A DNA stretch of 64,000 bases from a virus. This document shows positions 9,695-18,034 of this stretch, in pieces (within the stretch, counting starts at the first letter, position 1; every line of letters starts with the position of its first letter). Below the pieces are notes generated by a model. The model was not told where the DNA came from. It worked only from the letters and a program-made list of their open reading frames with translations, and searched no databases. The position numbers and the translations under genes are program-made. The stretch is taken from the IMG/VR virus record IMGVR_UViG_3300027573_000021, positions 37,341 to 101,340 of that record; one strand, given 5' to 3'.

Positions 9695-9865
9695 TTACAA
9701 CTTTTTATTCAGTTTACTCATAGCTCCACATCTGGAGCAATACATTCTGGCATAATCCAGAAATCCTTCAAGAGACTGTAGTTGTTCAGGGGTAGGTTTG
9801 ATGCCTTTCATTGCATGGCAAGTCCACTGGTGTCCTTTGAGCCAGCAGATTATTTTTTTTATCAT
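9695..9865 (-). CDS. Small zinc-binding protein (Cys/His rich)
   Basis: This 56-residue ORF begins MIKKIICWLKGHQW. It has a GHxW stretch followed by Cys17 and His18 and a CSRC pair near residue 43, the pattern of short phage Cys/His proteins of the DUF1660 type. The ATG overlaps the upstream TGA (ATGA at 9862-9865), which strongly supports a real gene. Function unknown. Confidence 0.65.
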   Translation of the reverse strand: MIKKIICWLKGHQWTCHAMKGIKPTPEQLQSLEGFLDYARMYCSRCGAMSKLNKKL

Positions 9866-10098
9866 TGTCTTATTCTTTTCAGTTTACGCTTATTTCTTAT
9901 TATCATTACTTCAGTAGTCTTCACAATGGTCATGTTCTTCTTCAGCCTGTCATAGTAGATAGTATCTTTCTTATTCTTGACTATTATTATCTGTGCATCC
10001 TTGTACTGTATAACAGTATCAGCATGGTCATATTGCTTTTGCTGGCTATAGACACTGACTGCTATCAGTAACAGGACAATCATCATGAAGGTACTCAT
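9862..10098 (-). CDS. Small secreted or membrane-anchored protein
   Basis: Starting at 10098 (MSTFMMIVLLLIAVSVYSQQ) creates an ATGA overlap with the upstream lipoprotein gene. The first 18 residues form a signal peptide with a likely cut after VYS. The remaining 60 residues are basic, ending in a Lys/Arg-rich tail. It is probably exported to the periplasm. Not recognised. Confidence 0.65.
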   Translation of the reverse strand: MSTFMMIVLLLIAVSVYSQQKQYDHADTVIQYKDAQIIIVKNKKDTIYYDRLKKNMTIVKTTEVMIIRNKRKLKRIRQ

Positions 10099-10457
10099 GG
10101 TTTTGTAAGTGTTTCTATGGGAGTGATAAACATGGATTTGTCTTTCCTGCTGAAAATTCTGCACCTGAACCTGACTACTTCTCCCTTTGGAACACCAGTT
10201 AAGTATTCTGTAAGGTTGTAAATCAACAGGTAGGTGCTGTCATTAATAAGCCTATGCTGTTCATTGCTGTAGCTAATACCATAGAAGCCACTCCATCCTC
10301 TTGGAGTCTCTATTTGAACTTCAAAGTGACCAAAATCCTCCATCTTACCAATGCTGATATTCTGGACTGACCATATTTCACATTGAGTCCCTCTCACATT
10401 GTCTACAACTTTATTGCATGACATCATGAGTAGGGGTAGTAACAGGAGGTGTTTCAA
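10095..10457 (-). CDS. Predicted lipoprotein
   Basis: MKHLLLLPLLMMSCNK is a short lipoprotein signal with lipobox LMMSC (Cys14). The mature part is about 107 residues and beta-rich. The start overlaps the upstream membrane-protein gene by 47 bases in another frame. Overlapping membrane/lipoprotein pairs recall spanins, but the upstream partner lacks the expected periplasmic coiled coil, so I leave the role open. Confidence 0.65.
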   Translation of the reverse strand: MKHLLLLPLLMMSCNKVVDNVRGTQCEIWSVQNISIGKMEDFGHFEVQIETPRGWSGFYGISYSNEQHRLINDSTYLLIYNLTEYLTGVPKGEVVRFRCRIFSRKDKSMFITPIETLTKP

Positions 10458-10620
10458 TACAGCCTTTTTTATTTACTTTAACTAATCTTGTTTTGACAGT
10501 GGTTCTCAACTGGGAGGCACTATTCCCCTGTGCATTAGCCAAGATAGCAAAGTAAAGCAGGATGAGTGCCACTCCTACTATGATTGCTATGATGTAGTAA
10601 GTTTTCTGATTCATAACCAT
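10411..10620 (-). CDS. Single-span membrane protein
   Basis: The 69-residue product has one hydrophobic segment (about residues 8-28) followed by a short polar, Pro/Thr-rich tail. It overlaps the downstream lipoprotein gene. Probably an inner-membrane protein; no family recognised. Confidence 0.6.
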   Translation of the reverse strand: MVMNQKTYYIIAIIVGVALILLYFAILANAQGNSASQLRTTVKTRLVKVNKKGCIETPPVTTPTHDVMQ

Positions 10621-10647
10621 CTGTTTAAAGGTTAAAGATACCCTATT

Positions 10648-10926
10648 TTATTCCTTGAGCTTCTTTGACAGGAACTCCTCTGCATCATTGGCAATGTCCT
10701 TCTTGGGTGACTGGTGATACTGCAATGCAAAGTCAGCTAACCAGACATATAAATCATCCCTGTTTATTGTAGGGGCATCATCACTATCACCCAATGGGAT
10801 GTTATCCCTGATAAGCTGCCATTTCACATGAGCCTCAGTCTGTGCATCAGTGATATCAGGATCACAGGGAGACTTCTCAATGAAGTCTTCAGCAGCCAAA
10901 CATCTTTGTTTCCAGTATTTGTTCAT
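10648..10926 (-). CDS. Unknown helical protein
   Basis: This 92-residue acidic protein contains mostly helical sequence and two cysteines (residues 9 and 20). Its start lies 38 bases inside the upstream gene. No motif identifies its function. Confidence 0.6.
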   Translation of the reverse strand: MNKYWKQRCLAAEDFIEKSPCDPDITDAQTEAHVKWQLIRDNIPLGDSDDAPTINRDDLYVWLADFALQYHQSPKKDIANDAEEFLSKKLKE

Positions 10927-11182
10927 GGTAAATGGCTGGGAGTTTAAATATATTATATAACCAATATTGGTAAAGGTCTTTTGGAGAGTAAAGAGTAGCT
11001 GTAAATCCTGTTGTAGGATAATACTCTCTTTCCTTAGTTATCTCTGTCTCCAATCTATATACTAACTCACCTTTAGTGTTCCAGAGATACCTTGTATTAA
11101 GAGTAGTCCATATACCAAACTTAACAGGTAAACCTACTGCTTCCTTTGGATTATTTTTAATCCATTCTTCTAACTTGTTCAT
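10889..11182 (-). CDS. Unknown protein
   Basis: The 97-residue product begins with a short helix and continues with Tyr/Trp-rich beta-type sequence. The start overlaps the upstream stop by four bases. Not recognised. Confidence 0.6.
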   Translation of the reverse strand: MNKLEEWIKNNPKEAVGLPVKFGIWTTLNTRYLWNTKGELVYRLETEITKEREYYPTTGFTATLYSPKDLYQYWLYNIFKLPAIYHEQILETKMFGC

Positions 11183-11448
11183 AACTTTAAAATTTTATTT
11201 CTTAACTTATTGTTTTCATGTCTCAGGTCATTAAACTTTCCCCGCCAAAAGGTAACTTCATTCTTAAGAGCCTTGATCCTTTCAATAGAAGATTTCCATA
11301 TCTTATAATAAGAGCCATCACCTTTAGTCAACCACAGGTTATAGTAAGAATGGAGTAATGACTTTGCAGTTTCCAAATCTATCAATGAGCATTTTGGACT
11401 ATGACCTTTTAAGGCACTGCATTCTGGACACCTGACTTCTGTACTCAT
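11179..11448 (-). CDS. Small zinc-finger/coiled-coil protein
   Basis: CPEC (residues 8-11) and a third Cys at residue 20 near a His suggest an N-terminal zinc finger. Residues 55-88 form a Lys/Asn/Leu-rich coiled coil, so it may dimerise. ATGA overlap with the MazG-like gene upstream couples the two. Confidence 0.65.
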   Translation of the reverse strand: MSTEVRCPECSALKGHSPKCSLIDLETAKSLLHSYYNLWLTKGDGSYYKIWKSSIERIKALKNEVTFWRGKFNDLRHENNKLRNKILKL

Positions 11449-12005
11449 AGCTGTGGGGTTTCAGGGTGAATAAAATCCTTTGGGTTAAGCTTTCCATGAA
11501 GTAATTCAAGAACCTTCCTTTCAGCTTCCAGATCCCTGTTCAGAGCCTTGTCAGCATCAAACTTATCAGGGTATCTTACTTTCAGCTTATTGATATTAGC
11601 AGCAAGGATTTCTCCCAGATCAAGACCATAGCTACAAGCAATAGTGTAGACAACATTCAGCAGGTAATACTCCTTCTTTGAATCTGTCAGGGTCATGTAA
11701 GTCCTAAAGCAAAATAAGATGTCCATCACCTTGATTTTACCTTCACAGACCAGTCTTGGAACAAGGGGAGCTGACATACTTCCCAATGACAGCTTATTGA
11801 CTGTGTACCAGCAGATATCAGCAAGCTCCTCTCCCAGGTTTACAGTGTCAACAGGCTTGTTATAGGCCAGTTCTTTTTTAAAGATGTCCATGAGTTCACC
11901 TATCTCTGTCATGATACCCATATCCATGTGCATAATGTTCTTGTAGTTGTCACCAAGATCAGGTCTGGTTCTGCTGGCTAAAATTTGATATTCAATTAAT
12001 TTCAT
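11445..12005 (-). CDS. MazG-like nucleotide pyrophosphohydrolase
   Basis: The start at 12005 (MKLIEYQIL) leaves a 14-base overlap with the upstream gene. Residues 34-37 (EIGE) and 60-63 (ELAD) reproduce the ExxE...ExxD metal-binding pattern of the all-alpha NTP pyrophosphatase fold (MazG/dUTPase-like). The N-terminal RTRPDLGDNYKN region is also typical. Such enzymes hydrolyse NTPs or dNTPs, or lower alarmone levels, and are common in phage nucleotide modules. Its neighbourhood (GroES-like, ThyX, dNMP kinase) fits nucleotide metabolism. The substrate cannot be read from the sequence. Confidence 0.75.
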   Translation of the reverse strand: MKLIEYQILASRTRPDLGDNYKNIMHMDMGIMTEIGELMDIFKKELAYNKPVDTVNLGEELADICWYTVNKLSLGSMSAPLVPRLVCEGKIKVMDILFCFRTYMTLTDSKKEYYLLNVVYTIACSYGLDLGEILAANINKLKVRYPDKFDADKALNRDLEAERKVLELLHGKLNPKDFIHPETPQL

Positions 12006-12228
12006 GTCTTGTGATTTTAAAGTGTACACTGTTAAATTTTCCTTTGAATCCTGCAAGGGTAATCTTAGTATGCCAGCTATGGACTTCTACTTCCCTGACC
12101 TTGTATTTGCTACCCATAGAGAGTATAGCTCTTGGATCATCACAGTTGCCAAAGTTTACCTGATCATCAGTAGCTCCTATGAATTCTACTATGTCACCTG
12201 CATGTAAATCATCATGATCTTCATTCAT
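11992..12228 (-). CDS. Small unknown protein, SH3-like composition
   Basis: The 78-residue product reads HAGDIVEFIGA near its start and YKVREVEVHSW in the middle, the kind of short strands seen in small barrel domains, but no family is certain. It sits between the MazG-like and GroES-like genes with a three-base gap upstream. Confidence 0.6.
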   Translation of the reverse strand: MNEDHDDLHAGDIVEFIGATDDQVNFGNCDDPRAILSMGSKYKVREVEVHSWHTKITLAGFKGKFNSVHFKITRHEIN

Positions 12229-12231
12229 GGC

Positions 12232-12591
12232 TTAAATTTTTGAAGGTGAAAGGTCAATAGCTATAATGGAGTTCTCATGGACAAGAACAAGGCTGGTCAT
12301 GCCATTATCAGTCTTCTCAATAACCTTGAGTCCCATGAATTGCACATGCTCTTCAAAGACAGGGAAATCTCCTATATCTATTCCCTCCCTTTCACACTTT
12401 TGACCTTTAGCCACCACTTCAAAAGAGTAGTCAAACTGTTGCTTCTGGTCTCTGGCTGCATCCATGATGATGGCAGATTTCTTCTTCACCATCTTTTGCT
12501 TAACAAGGACATACTGATCCAGTACTCTTATGTTGCTGATTTCTTTTTCTAACTGTTCAGCAGACAGTAGTTCATCATTAAATTTGCTCAT
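12232..12591 (-). CDS. GroES-like co-chaperonin
   Basis: After a short helical N terminus, residues 21-112 follow the Cpn10 pattern: an opening strand (RVLDQYVLVKQ), a loop where the mobile loop would be, a central EVVAKG strand and turn, IGDFPVF for the usual GDxV strand, and a closing strand ENSIIAID. At 119 residues it is slightly longer than bacterial GroES, as phage T4 gp31 is. It would cap the host GroEL, perhaps to fold phage proteins. The assignment rests on pattern recognition and should be checked by structure prediction. Confidence 0.65.
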   Translation of the reverse strand: MSKFNDELLSAEQLEKEISNIRVLDQYVLVKQKMVKKKSAIIMDAARDQKQQFDYSFEVVAKGQKCEREGIDIGDFPVFEEHVQFMGLKVIEKTDNGMTSLVLVHENSIIAIDLSPSKI

Positions 12592-12887
12592 TCTAATAGA
12601 TTTTTAATTGTTTGATTATTATTGTACCAAGGAGAGTTGATGTAAAACTGGTAGACCATCTCTTTGGGGAGGTCATCAAATGTATGCACTTTTATATGAC
12701 TCTCAATAGTTAAGAGCATATCAGGAGTCCTGATGTGTTCATACTCTACACCTTCAGCCCTCCTGTTAGTAGCCATGACCAAAGTATGAAAGAGTTGGGT
12801 GTTCTCCACCCACTCTCTGAACTTATACCATTCTGTAGGATCATCACACTCTATCCCCTGATGGTTGATTATTATTATCTGGCTCAT
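12588..12887 (-). CDS. Unknown protein
   Basis: This 99-residue protein has an ATGA overlap with the downstream GroES-like gene and a 44-base overlap with the upstream HTH-type gene. Mixed alpha/beta sequence; not recognised. Confidence 0.6.
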   Translation of the reverse strand: MSQIIIINHQGIECDDPTEWYKFREWVENTQLFHTLVMATNRRAEGVEYEHIRTPDMLLTIESHIKVHTFDDLPKEMVYQFYINSPWYNNNQTIKNLLE

Positions 12888-13353
12888 GCTGATTATTTTT
12901 TAAAAAGGTTAAGAAATTATTCCATATCTCTTTGTTTGCAGGAACAGTTCTGAAGGACTTGGTGAATTCCCTTCTTCTTGTGGTAATGATATAAGGTTCT
13001 TCCACTCCTGTGTATTTTGCCAGTTCAGGGCCTTTGAATCCATGTTCTAATCCATACTTGTAAAAGACATTCCTTGCCAGTGTCCTGCTACTCCTGACCT
13101 CATGGTTTATCCTGTTACCAGTATTGAGTTTGGCATCCATGAATTCCTCCACTAAGTGTGCCAAGTCCTGAAGTTCCTTTAGCCTGTCCTCTTTTATCCT
13201 TGAGATCAACTGTCTCAGATTCCTTATCTTATTCTTAGCATTAGCCATTCTTGCTTTATGGTTCTTTAACAGTATCTCCCTGCGCTTTAGCTGTTGCTTT
13301 AGTCTTGACTCTAACTGTGACCTGTCCAATATGGTATATGCTTTCTCTTTCAT
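12844..13353 (-). CDS. Coiled-coil protein with DnaA-like helix-turn-helix candidate
   Basis: Residues 12-75 are a long, very basic coiled coil. Residues 90-125 (ARNVFYKYGLEHGFKGPELAKYTGV) look like a helix-turn-helix of the type found in DnaA domain IV, where a long helix leads to a GxSxxEIG-like turn. The C terminus is disordered and Asn/Gln-rich. A DNA-binding dimer is plausible. The DnaA resemblance is weak, and the protein lacks an AAA+ domain. Confidence 0.5.
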   Translation of the reverse strand: MKEKAYTILDRSQLESRLKQQLKRREILLKNHKARMANAKNKIRNLRQLISRIKEDRLKELQDLAHLVEEFMDAKLNTGNRINHEVRSSRTLARNVFYKYGLEHGFKGPELAKYTGVEEPYIITTRRREFTKSFRTVPANKEIWNNFLTFLKNNQHEPDNNNQPSGDRV

Positions 13354-13369
13354 AGTGATTAAGTTTTAG

Positions 13370-14449
13370 TTAGACTTCACCTTCCATGATAGCTCTTAAC
13401 TGGATAAAGCCTTTAAAGTTCCTGCACCAGCCTTCATCTATACTCTGTCCAATTACTTTGCCATTTAAGCGGATAGGAATAGTATGAGTGAAGGCTTGGT
13501 ATTCATCTTTGGTCATGCACTTGGCACAGTGTTCAAAGGGTGACCAATGCTCCTGTTTGGACAAGTTATCAAACAATTTCAGATCTGCTGCATAGTCATC
13601 TTTACCTTCATAATTGATGTATGAAGTCCTTGCACATCTGGCAGTGGCAATCTTGACTTTGTAATGAGTGATACCCAAAGGATCAAACCATGTTTCTTTA
13701 GGCTCTGAACCATAAACCAGATTAGCTAATCTATTCTCATCAATATCATCTCCAAAGGGAATATGCCATTCTCCTGGTTTTAGTTCTTTGGGCTTGCTCT
13801 CATTCATAGCATCCCAGATAGCTTCACAGGCAAGTGATAAATGTATCTCAGCACCTCCACTGTTTTGCTGTAACCATTGATGTATAGGAGCAGCTTCTAT
13901 GTGACTGGTATTAACTCCTGCTTCTTTCATAGCAGCCAGCACATCTTTCTTACTGCGGTAAGTATTAAGATCAATCATATCCTTGCTCCACCTATATATA
14001 GGAGACCTGAGAGTAAAGAAGTTCCTCCATTCTGTAGCTGTGATTAAAGCCTGATGCCACATGAAGGGTTCAAGCAGCCTGTTACACAGCTGCTTGGTTA
14101 CACCATCTGCATTTAACTCCTGAGCTATACCTACCATATAGTCTCTGGCTTCTAACCAATCTGCGGGAGGATATATAGCATCATTACCATCAATATCAAT
14201 GTATTCAGTTCCCTGCATGCCATTGTGATCCTTCTGCCATGCTATAGGGGTAAAAGGGTCTTCCAGTACTCTGTTGGTCATAATCTTAAATGGCACTGCC
14301 CTTGATGAAGCTGAGTTGCGGGAGAATACCCTGTGAGTGTTAATCTCTGAGAGGATAAACCTTGGCATTACACAGAGCAGGGAACTGATCCTGTTACCAT
14401 GAGGACTAAGAGAGTCTGCTACTATTTTGGCTGATATTTTTTGTATCAT
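13370..14449 (-). CDS. thyX: Flavin-dependent thymidylate synthase ThyX
   Basis: The start at 14449 (MIQKISAK) overlaps the upstream TGA (ATGA). Residues 39-50 (HRVFSRNSASSR) match the ThyX signature RHRxxSxNExSxR, with Ala in place of the second acidic position, as in many phage forms. ThyX makes dTMP from dUMP using FAD, NADPH and methylenetetrahydrofolate. At 359 residues it is longer than typical ThyX (220-250), with an extra segment before the C-terminal catalytic region (TARCARTSYINYEG). It is flanked by a methyltransferase and a dNMP kinase, forming a nucleotide-supply group. Confidence 0.9.
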   Translation of the reverse strand: MIQKISAKIVADSLSPHGNRISSLLCVMPRFILSEINTHRVFSRNSASSRAVPFKIMTNRVLEDPFTPIAWQKDHNGMQGTEYIDIDGNDAIYPPADWLEARDYMVGIAQELNADGVTKQLCNRLLEPFMWHQALITATEWRNFFTLRSPIYRWSKDMIDLNTYRSKKDVLAAMKEAGVNTSHIEAAPIHQWLQQNSGGAEIHLSLACEAIWDAMNESKPKELKPGEWHIPFGDDIDENRLANLVYGSEPKETWFDPLGITHYKVKIATARCARTSYINYEGKDDYAADLKLFDNLSKQEHWSPFEHCAKCMTKDEYQAFTHTIPIRLNGKVIGQSIDEGWCRNFKGFIQLRAIMEGEV

Positions 14450-15219
14450 TTTCGTAGTTTTAAGATGATTTTTGTATGTGTATCGCTTCTGATATTGGTA
14501 ATACCAAAGTCCTGCTCCCATTTATATTCAAGATAAGGCAGCTTATAGTTCTCTTGGTAGATTACCCTGTATTCTGATGGTATGATCTCCAGCAGGTCAA
14601 TGTAATTGAACTTCAGATAGTCTTCTTTCAGTTCCCTGTTCCAGTTAGGAGAGGACATATACAGGTACTTGAGCAGGAAATGCACAAGGGACTTGACCAT
14701 TGATAGTGAACCATACATGGATTCATATCTGTGAAGCTCACCCAGTGAAGAATTCTCCTCACACCACCTGATGATATTACTCTGTGCCTTCACCATAGTG
14801 TTGGGATATTCATCCTTGGCTCTCCAGATCATATCCCTTATGACAATGTACCTGAATCCACTGCGGAATACATAATCCCAGAAATCCTGCACTGGTGGCT
14901 TCTTATAGTTGTACACTTCATGAATGACAGAAGATAATAGCAGCACATCAGTCTTAACAGGGACACCTGTAAAGTAGGCATTGGCAGGATTTGAGCCTGT
15001 GGACATCATGGCTGACATATTGGTATTATCATCAAAGCCATAGATGGTCTTGTCAGGAAATGTCTCTGCTATTATCTTGGTCAAAAATCCATCAGCACAA
15101 CCATAATCCAGCATGGTTTTCCAGCCTCCAAAGAGCTTATCTGCAAAGAAGAGCTTGTCATAAAATCCATTCCTCATCAGTGTAGTGTACCTGTGGTAAT
15201 CCTTTATCTCTTCTGTCAT
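14446..15219 (-). CDS. SAM-dependent methyltransferase (class I)
   Basis: Residues 38-45 (DYGCADGF) are the SAM-binding motif I, followed by the acidic end of strand 2 (YGFDDN). Residues near 100 (VLLLSSVIHEVY) take the place of motif IV. The 257-residue protein resembles class I small-molecule or nucleotide methyltransferases; there is no DPPY/NPPF motif of adenine-N6 or cytosine-C5 DNA methylases. Its stop overlaps thyX and its start overlaps the dNMP kinase gene, so all three are coupled. The substrate is unknown. Confidence 0.7.
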   Translation of the reverse strand: MTEEIKDYHRYTTLMRNGFYDKLFFADKLFGGWKTMLDYGCADGFLTKIIAETFPDKTIYGFDDNTNMSAMMSTGSNPANAYFTGVPVKTDVLLLSSVIHEVYNYKKPPVQDFWDYVFRSGFRYIVIRDMIWRAKDEYPNTMVKAQSNIIRWCEENSSLGELHRYESMYGSLSMVKSLVHFLLKYLYMSSPNWNRELKEDYLKFNYIDLLEIIPSEYRVIYQENYKLPYLEYKWEQDFGITNIRSDTHTKIILKLRK

Positions 15220-16025
15220 AGCAAAATTTTAAAGTGTTTGAGAGTTTCTTTTAAAGCAAATATCAAATCTGCAATAGAGCCATCATTGACAATGTAGGCA
15301 TCCCATTCCTTCTGATTATCAAGAGCAGTCTCACTTTCATGGGTGTCACTCCCCTCATCAGGTCTGTATATCCTTATAGTCCTTCCACTTGCCCTGTTCT
15401 TGATAGCTTCCAGTTCATTAGGAAACCTGACATCAGTGATAAGCCAGTTAGGAAATGTTTCAACCTCACTAACCTGATTATAGGAGTAAGTAGGCTCATT
15501 GGTGAATACATCCACCTTAAGCCCCGGAATCCTCCCTGCTGCTATCTTGTACCTGTGAGTAGAATGAATGATGGGAGTGGCATCAGCAGTGATCATTGTC
15601 TCCTTCTCAATCTTGGATACCAGTCTGTAATCACTGAACAGAGCATTGATCCAAAAATCCCTGTGGACTGTATTTCTCAGTGCCTCAGTGCCAATTTTCT
15701 GAAGAAATGTTCTCATGGTCATGTGATTGTCTCCCACATCATTCCATTCAGTAGGAAAAATGTGGTTATACTCCTTCATGAATTCTATCTCTTTTATAGG
15801 AAGGCCAAGAACAAGAGATGCTATTCTCTTGATCTTATGACCAAATGCAACTTGCTCCCATCCTGAATTAGTTGCTATGAGGTCTCTGTCAAGATTAGCA
15901 TCTGTACAACAGTCTTCTACAAATCTGTTATCATAACCTTTCTTTGCAGCGTAGATGAGTAGCTGGATGATGGTAGCTGCAAGGTTTTTACCATGTCTTT
16001 TTTTGCCTGATAGTCCAATTATCAT
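15216..16025 (-). CDS. Deoxynucleoside monophosphate kinase-like protein
   Basis: Residues 4-17 (GLSGKKRHGKNLAA) form a P-loop variant of the phage T4 gp1 type. The block TMRTFLQKIGTEALR with HRDFWINALF, then LITDVRFPNE and a late HESETALD stretch, is the conserved pattern of phage dNMP kinases. The enzyme phosphorylates dNMPs to dNDPs, following ThyX in the dTTP route. Coupled by ATGA to the methyltransferase gene. Confidence 0.8.
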   Translation of the reverse strand: MIIGLSGKKRHGKNLAATIIQLLIYAAKKGYDNRFVEDCCTDANLDRDLIATNSGWEQVAFGHKIKRIASLVLGLPIKEIEFMKEYNHIFPTEWNDVGDNHMTMRTFLQKIGTEALRNTVHRDFWINALFSDYRLVSKIEKETMITADATPIIHSTHRYKIAAGRIPGLKVDVFTNEPTYSYNQVSEVETFPNWLITDVRFPNELEAIKNRASGRTIRIYRPDEGSDTHESETALDNQKEWDAYIVNDGSIADLIFALKETLKHFKILL

Positions 16026-16036
16026 AGTATATGTTT

Positions 16037-16642
16037 TTAATGATAAGGTAAAAAACTTTCTTTGTCTTTAGCTTCAAGCAGATCATTGGCCTGCTTAAGA
16101 GTGATCTGTTTTCCATCCTTCCAATACTCAGTCTTATAGTATGGTTTCTCAGGCTGGATAAACCTGTCAACTCCTAAAGGCCCATTGGTAATCCTATAAT
16201 TCCATCCCTGCACAAAACAGAAGAAGTCAAGCCTCTCCATGTCTTGTGTAGGATTATAGAACACCATAGTGCCTTTGTCTTCAGGTGCAACTTTAGTGTG
16301 GTCAATCTCCTTAGTGGCATACTGAGTATAAGCTAAGTAAGGACAGACTTGCAAGGCATACCTGCCACACTCATAGTGAACAGGAGGATCATTGAAAGCT
16401 CCCTGTGGATGAAAGGCTGATAACTGTCCTCCTATGAACCACATGTTCCCCCTCACCAGTTTCACACCACAGATAGTACATAGCCTGTGCTCTATACAGA
16501 AATCAGTTTTCCTGCTGTCATTGATCTTGAAGTGGGTGACCTTCTTTGCATCCACCAGTACTGTGAAGGGGATAGGAAATCCCCTCTCATCTTTGAGTAA
16601 TCCCTGCATGTGTTGTGGCAGGGGAACATCTTTGAAGTTCAT
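16037..16642 (-). CDS. Unknown Cys-rich protein, possible zinc site
   Basis: The 201-residue product contains CxxxxxCxxC (CIEHRLCTIC) near residues 47-56, and further Cys near 88 and 95, consistent with one structural zinc. The remainder is mixed alpha/beta. A coupled start (ATGA) follows the upstream gene. No family recognised. Confidence 0.65.
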   Translation of the reverse strand: MNFKDVPLPQHMQGLLKDERGFPIPFTVLVDAKKVTHFKINDSRKTDFCIEHRLCTICGVKLVRGNMWFIGGQLSAFHPQGAFNDPPVHYECGRYALQVCPYLAYTQYATKEIDHTKVAPEDKGTMVFYNPTQDMERLDFFCFVQGWNYRITNGPLGVDRFIQPEKPYYKTEYWKDGKQITLKQANDLLEAKDKESFLPYH

Positions 16643-17112
16643 TTTTTATCGCTTAAAATGTGAAGTAATACATCTTTTGCAAACTTGTTATACTGACCTT
16701 GGGCATGAGGATTCCAGAAAGAGAGGCTGACTGGCTCATCACCAGTCTTAACCTTGTTCTCATCCTTATACTCAACTCCTACTACAAATTGGTTAGGCTG
16801 GAGTTTAAGCTCTACCTGTTTTACCTTGAAGTACATGTCATACAGGTCATAAGCTATCTCATCATGAAGGGCTTTCTCTATCAGTATATACAGGGTAGGT
16901 ATGTTCATCTTCAGCCACTCCTGTGCTTCTTTGATTTGCTCTGCGGAAAACTTTTGTATTTGGGGCATAAAATATTTGTTTAATCGTGAAGGTTTAGAAG
17001 GCATTACTTTAATCCTAAAGTCAGGAGATTCAAAGAACATACTGGCATAGTCATCATCAGGAGCTATGTCATCATTACCAGTACCACAGACAAAATATTT
17101 TCCTTTTTCCAT
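16639..17112 (-). CDS. Unknown protein
   Basis: This 157-residue protein has a disordered acidic start and a central helical region (residues 50-100). It has a two-base gap from its upstream neighbour and an ATGA overlap with the downstream gene. Not recognised. Confidence 0.65.
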   Translation of the reverse strand: MEKGKYFVCGTGNDDIAPDDDYASMFFESPDFRIKVMPSKPSRLNKYFMPQIQKFSAEQIKEAQEWLKMNIPTLYILIEKALHDEIAYDLYDMYFKVKQVELKLQPNQFVVGVEYKDENKVKTGDEPVSLSFWNPHAQGQYNKFAKDVLLHILSDKK

Positions 17113-17114
17113 GA

Positions 17115-17387
17115 CTATTCTTTTTGGGGTTCAATAAAATCTTTTTCATCTCCGGGGTTAAAAGGCTCAATTTGTGCAAACATGACTCCATCATTGGTGA
17201 CTGTTGCCAGTTTCTTAAGAGCAGAGGTAGCAGCAGTCTCTATCTCCTTGAGAGCTTTCAGGGCTGCGGTATTAAACTTAACTCCTTTAACTTCAGCTTG
17301 GGTATCCTCCAGAACTATCTGGAGGCCCATAACTATAACCATTAATTCAGACTTGCTGATGTCTAATTTACTTACTGTTAGTGCCAT
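17115..17387 (-). CDS. Small helical protein
   Basis: Residues 8-68 are a heptad-like helical hairpin rich in Ala, Leu and Glu, followed by a short acidic tail. The 90-residue protein could dimerise. Its start overlaps the upstream gene by 20 bases. Function unknown. Confidence 0.65.
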   Translation of the reverse strand: MALTVSKLDISKSELMVIVMGLQIVLEDTQAEVKGVKFNTAALKALKEIETAATSALKKLATVTNDGVMFAQIEPFNPGDEKDFIEPQKE

Positions 17388-18030
17388 TGTCTTTCTTTTT
17401 TAAATGGTGATTGAATATTTCTTTATCATCTGGTTTTAACTCAACCTCACCATCCCAGTCTTCAGCATCCTGATGAGTAAGATTGGTGCCAAATTTCCTG
17501 TTGAGAGTTTTAGTGACAAAATTGATTTTATAGTTATGCTCCTTAATGAAAACTTTTATGACATCTGGATACTCCCTGAAGAATTTCTGAATGGTCTCAG
17601 CACTATACATCCTGCTATAGCTGCCATCTTTGAAATCATCCAAAGACCCCCAGAACTTCTCAGGAAATCTTATGACTACCATATGATAAGTTGACTTTTG
17701 AATATTGCCAAAGACATAATCATCCTCATACATCTCCTGCTCTTTTATCCAGTCAAGGAAACCAATGAAAAAAGAGCTGGCAACTTTACTATCCAGCAGC
17801 ATGAAGATATGTTTCTCATGGGTAAAACCACAATTGTCAGTAACAATATCAGCCACTCCTGCTGCTATTTTGAAGACATTATTTATCCTGAACATGAATT
17901 CATCACCATATTCCTTAAGACATGGCAGCAGGTATTTACGGGTTTTGTTTGGATACAGGGAAGGCACTCTTATTTCAATATCATCCTGAATGATCTTTCC
18001 CATGTAGACTTCTCCTATTTGTATTTTCAT
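17368..18030 (-). CDS. Unknown protein
   Basis: The 220-residue product is mixed alpha/beta with a charged, disordered C terminus. It lies between a small helical protein and a PD-(D/E)XK nuclease, so a recombination or repair accessory role is conceivable, but no motif supports this directly. Confidence 0.65.
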   Translation of the reverse strand: MKIQIGEVYMGKIIQDDIEIRVPSLYPNKTRKYLLPCLKEYGDEFMFRINNVFKIAAGVADIVTDNCGFTHEKHIFMLLDSKVASSFFIGFLDWIKEQEMYEDDYVFGNIQKSTYHMVVIRFPEKFWGSLDDFKDGSYSRMYSAETIQKFFREYPDVIKVFIKEHNYKINFVTKTLNRKFGTNLTHQDAEDWDGEVELKPDDKEIFNHHLKKKDNGTNSK

Positions 18031-18034
18031 TGAC

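Noticed and set aside
10095-10620. Rz/Rz1-like spanin pair
   Set aside because: The lipoprotein is too long and the membrane protein lacks a periplasmic coiled coil.
13370-14521. Longer ThyX start at 14521
   Set aside because: It would add 24 residues inside the methyltransferase gene, while the start at 14449 gives an ATGA overlap.
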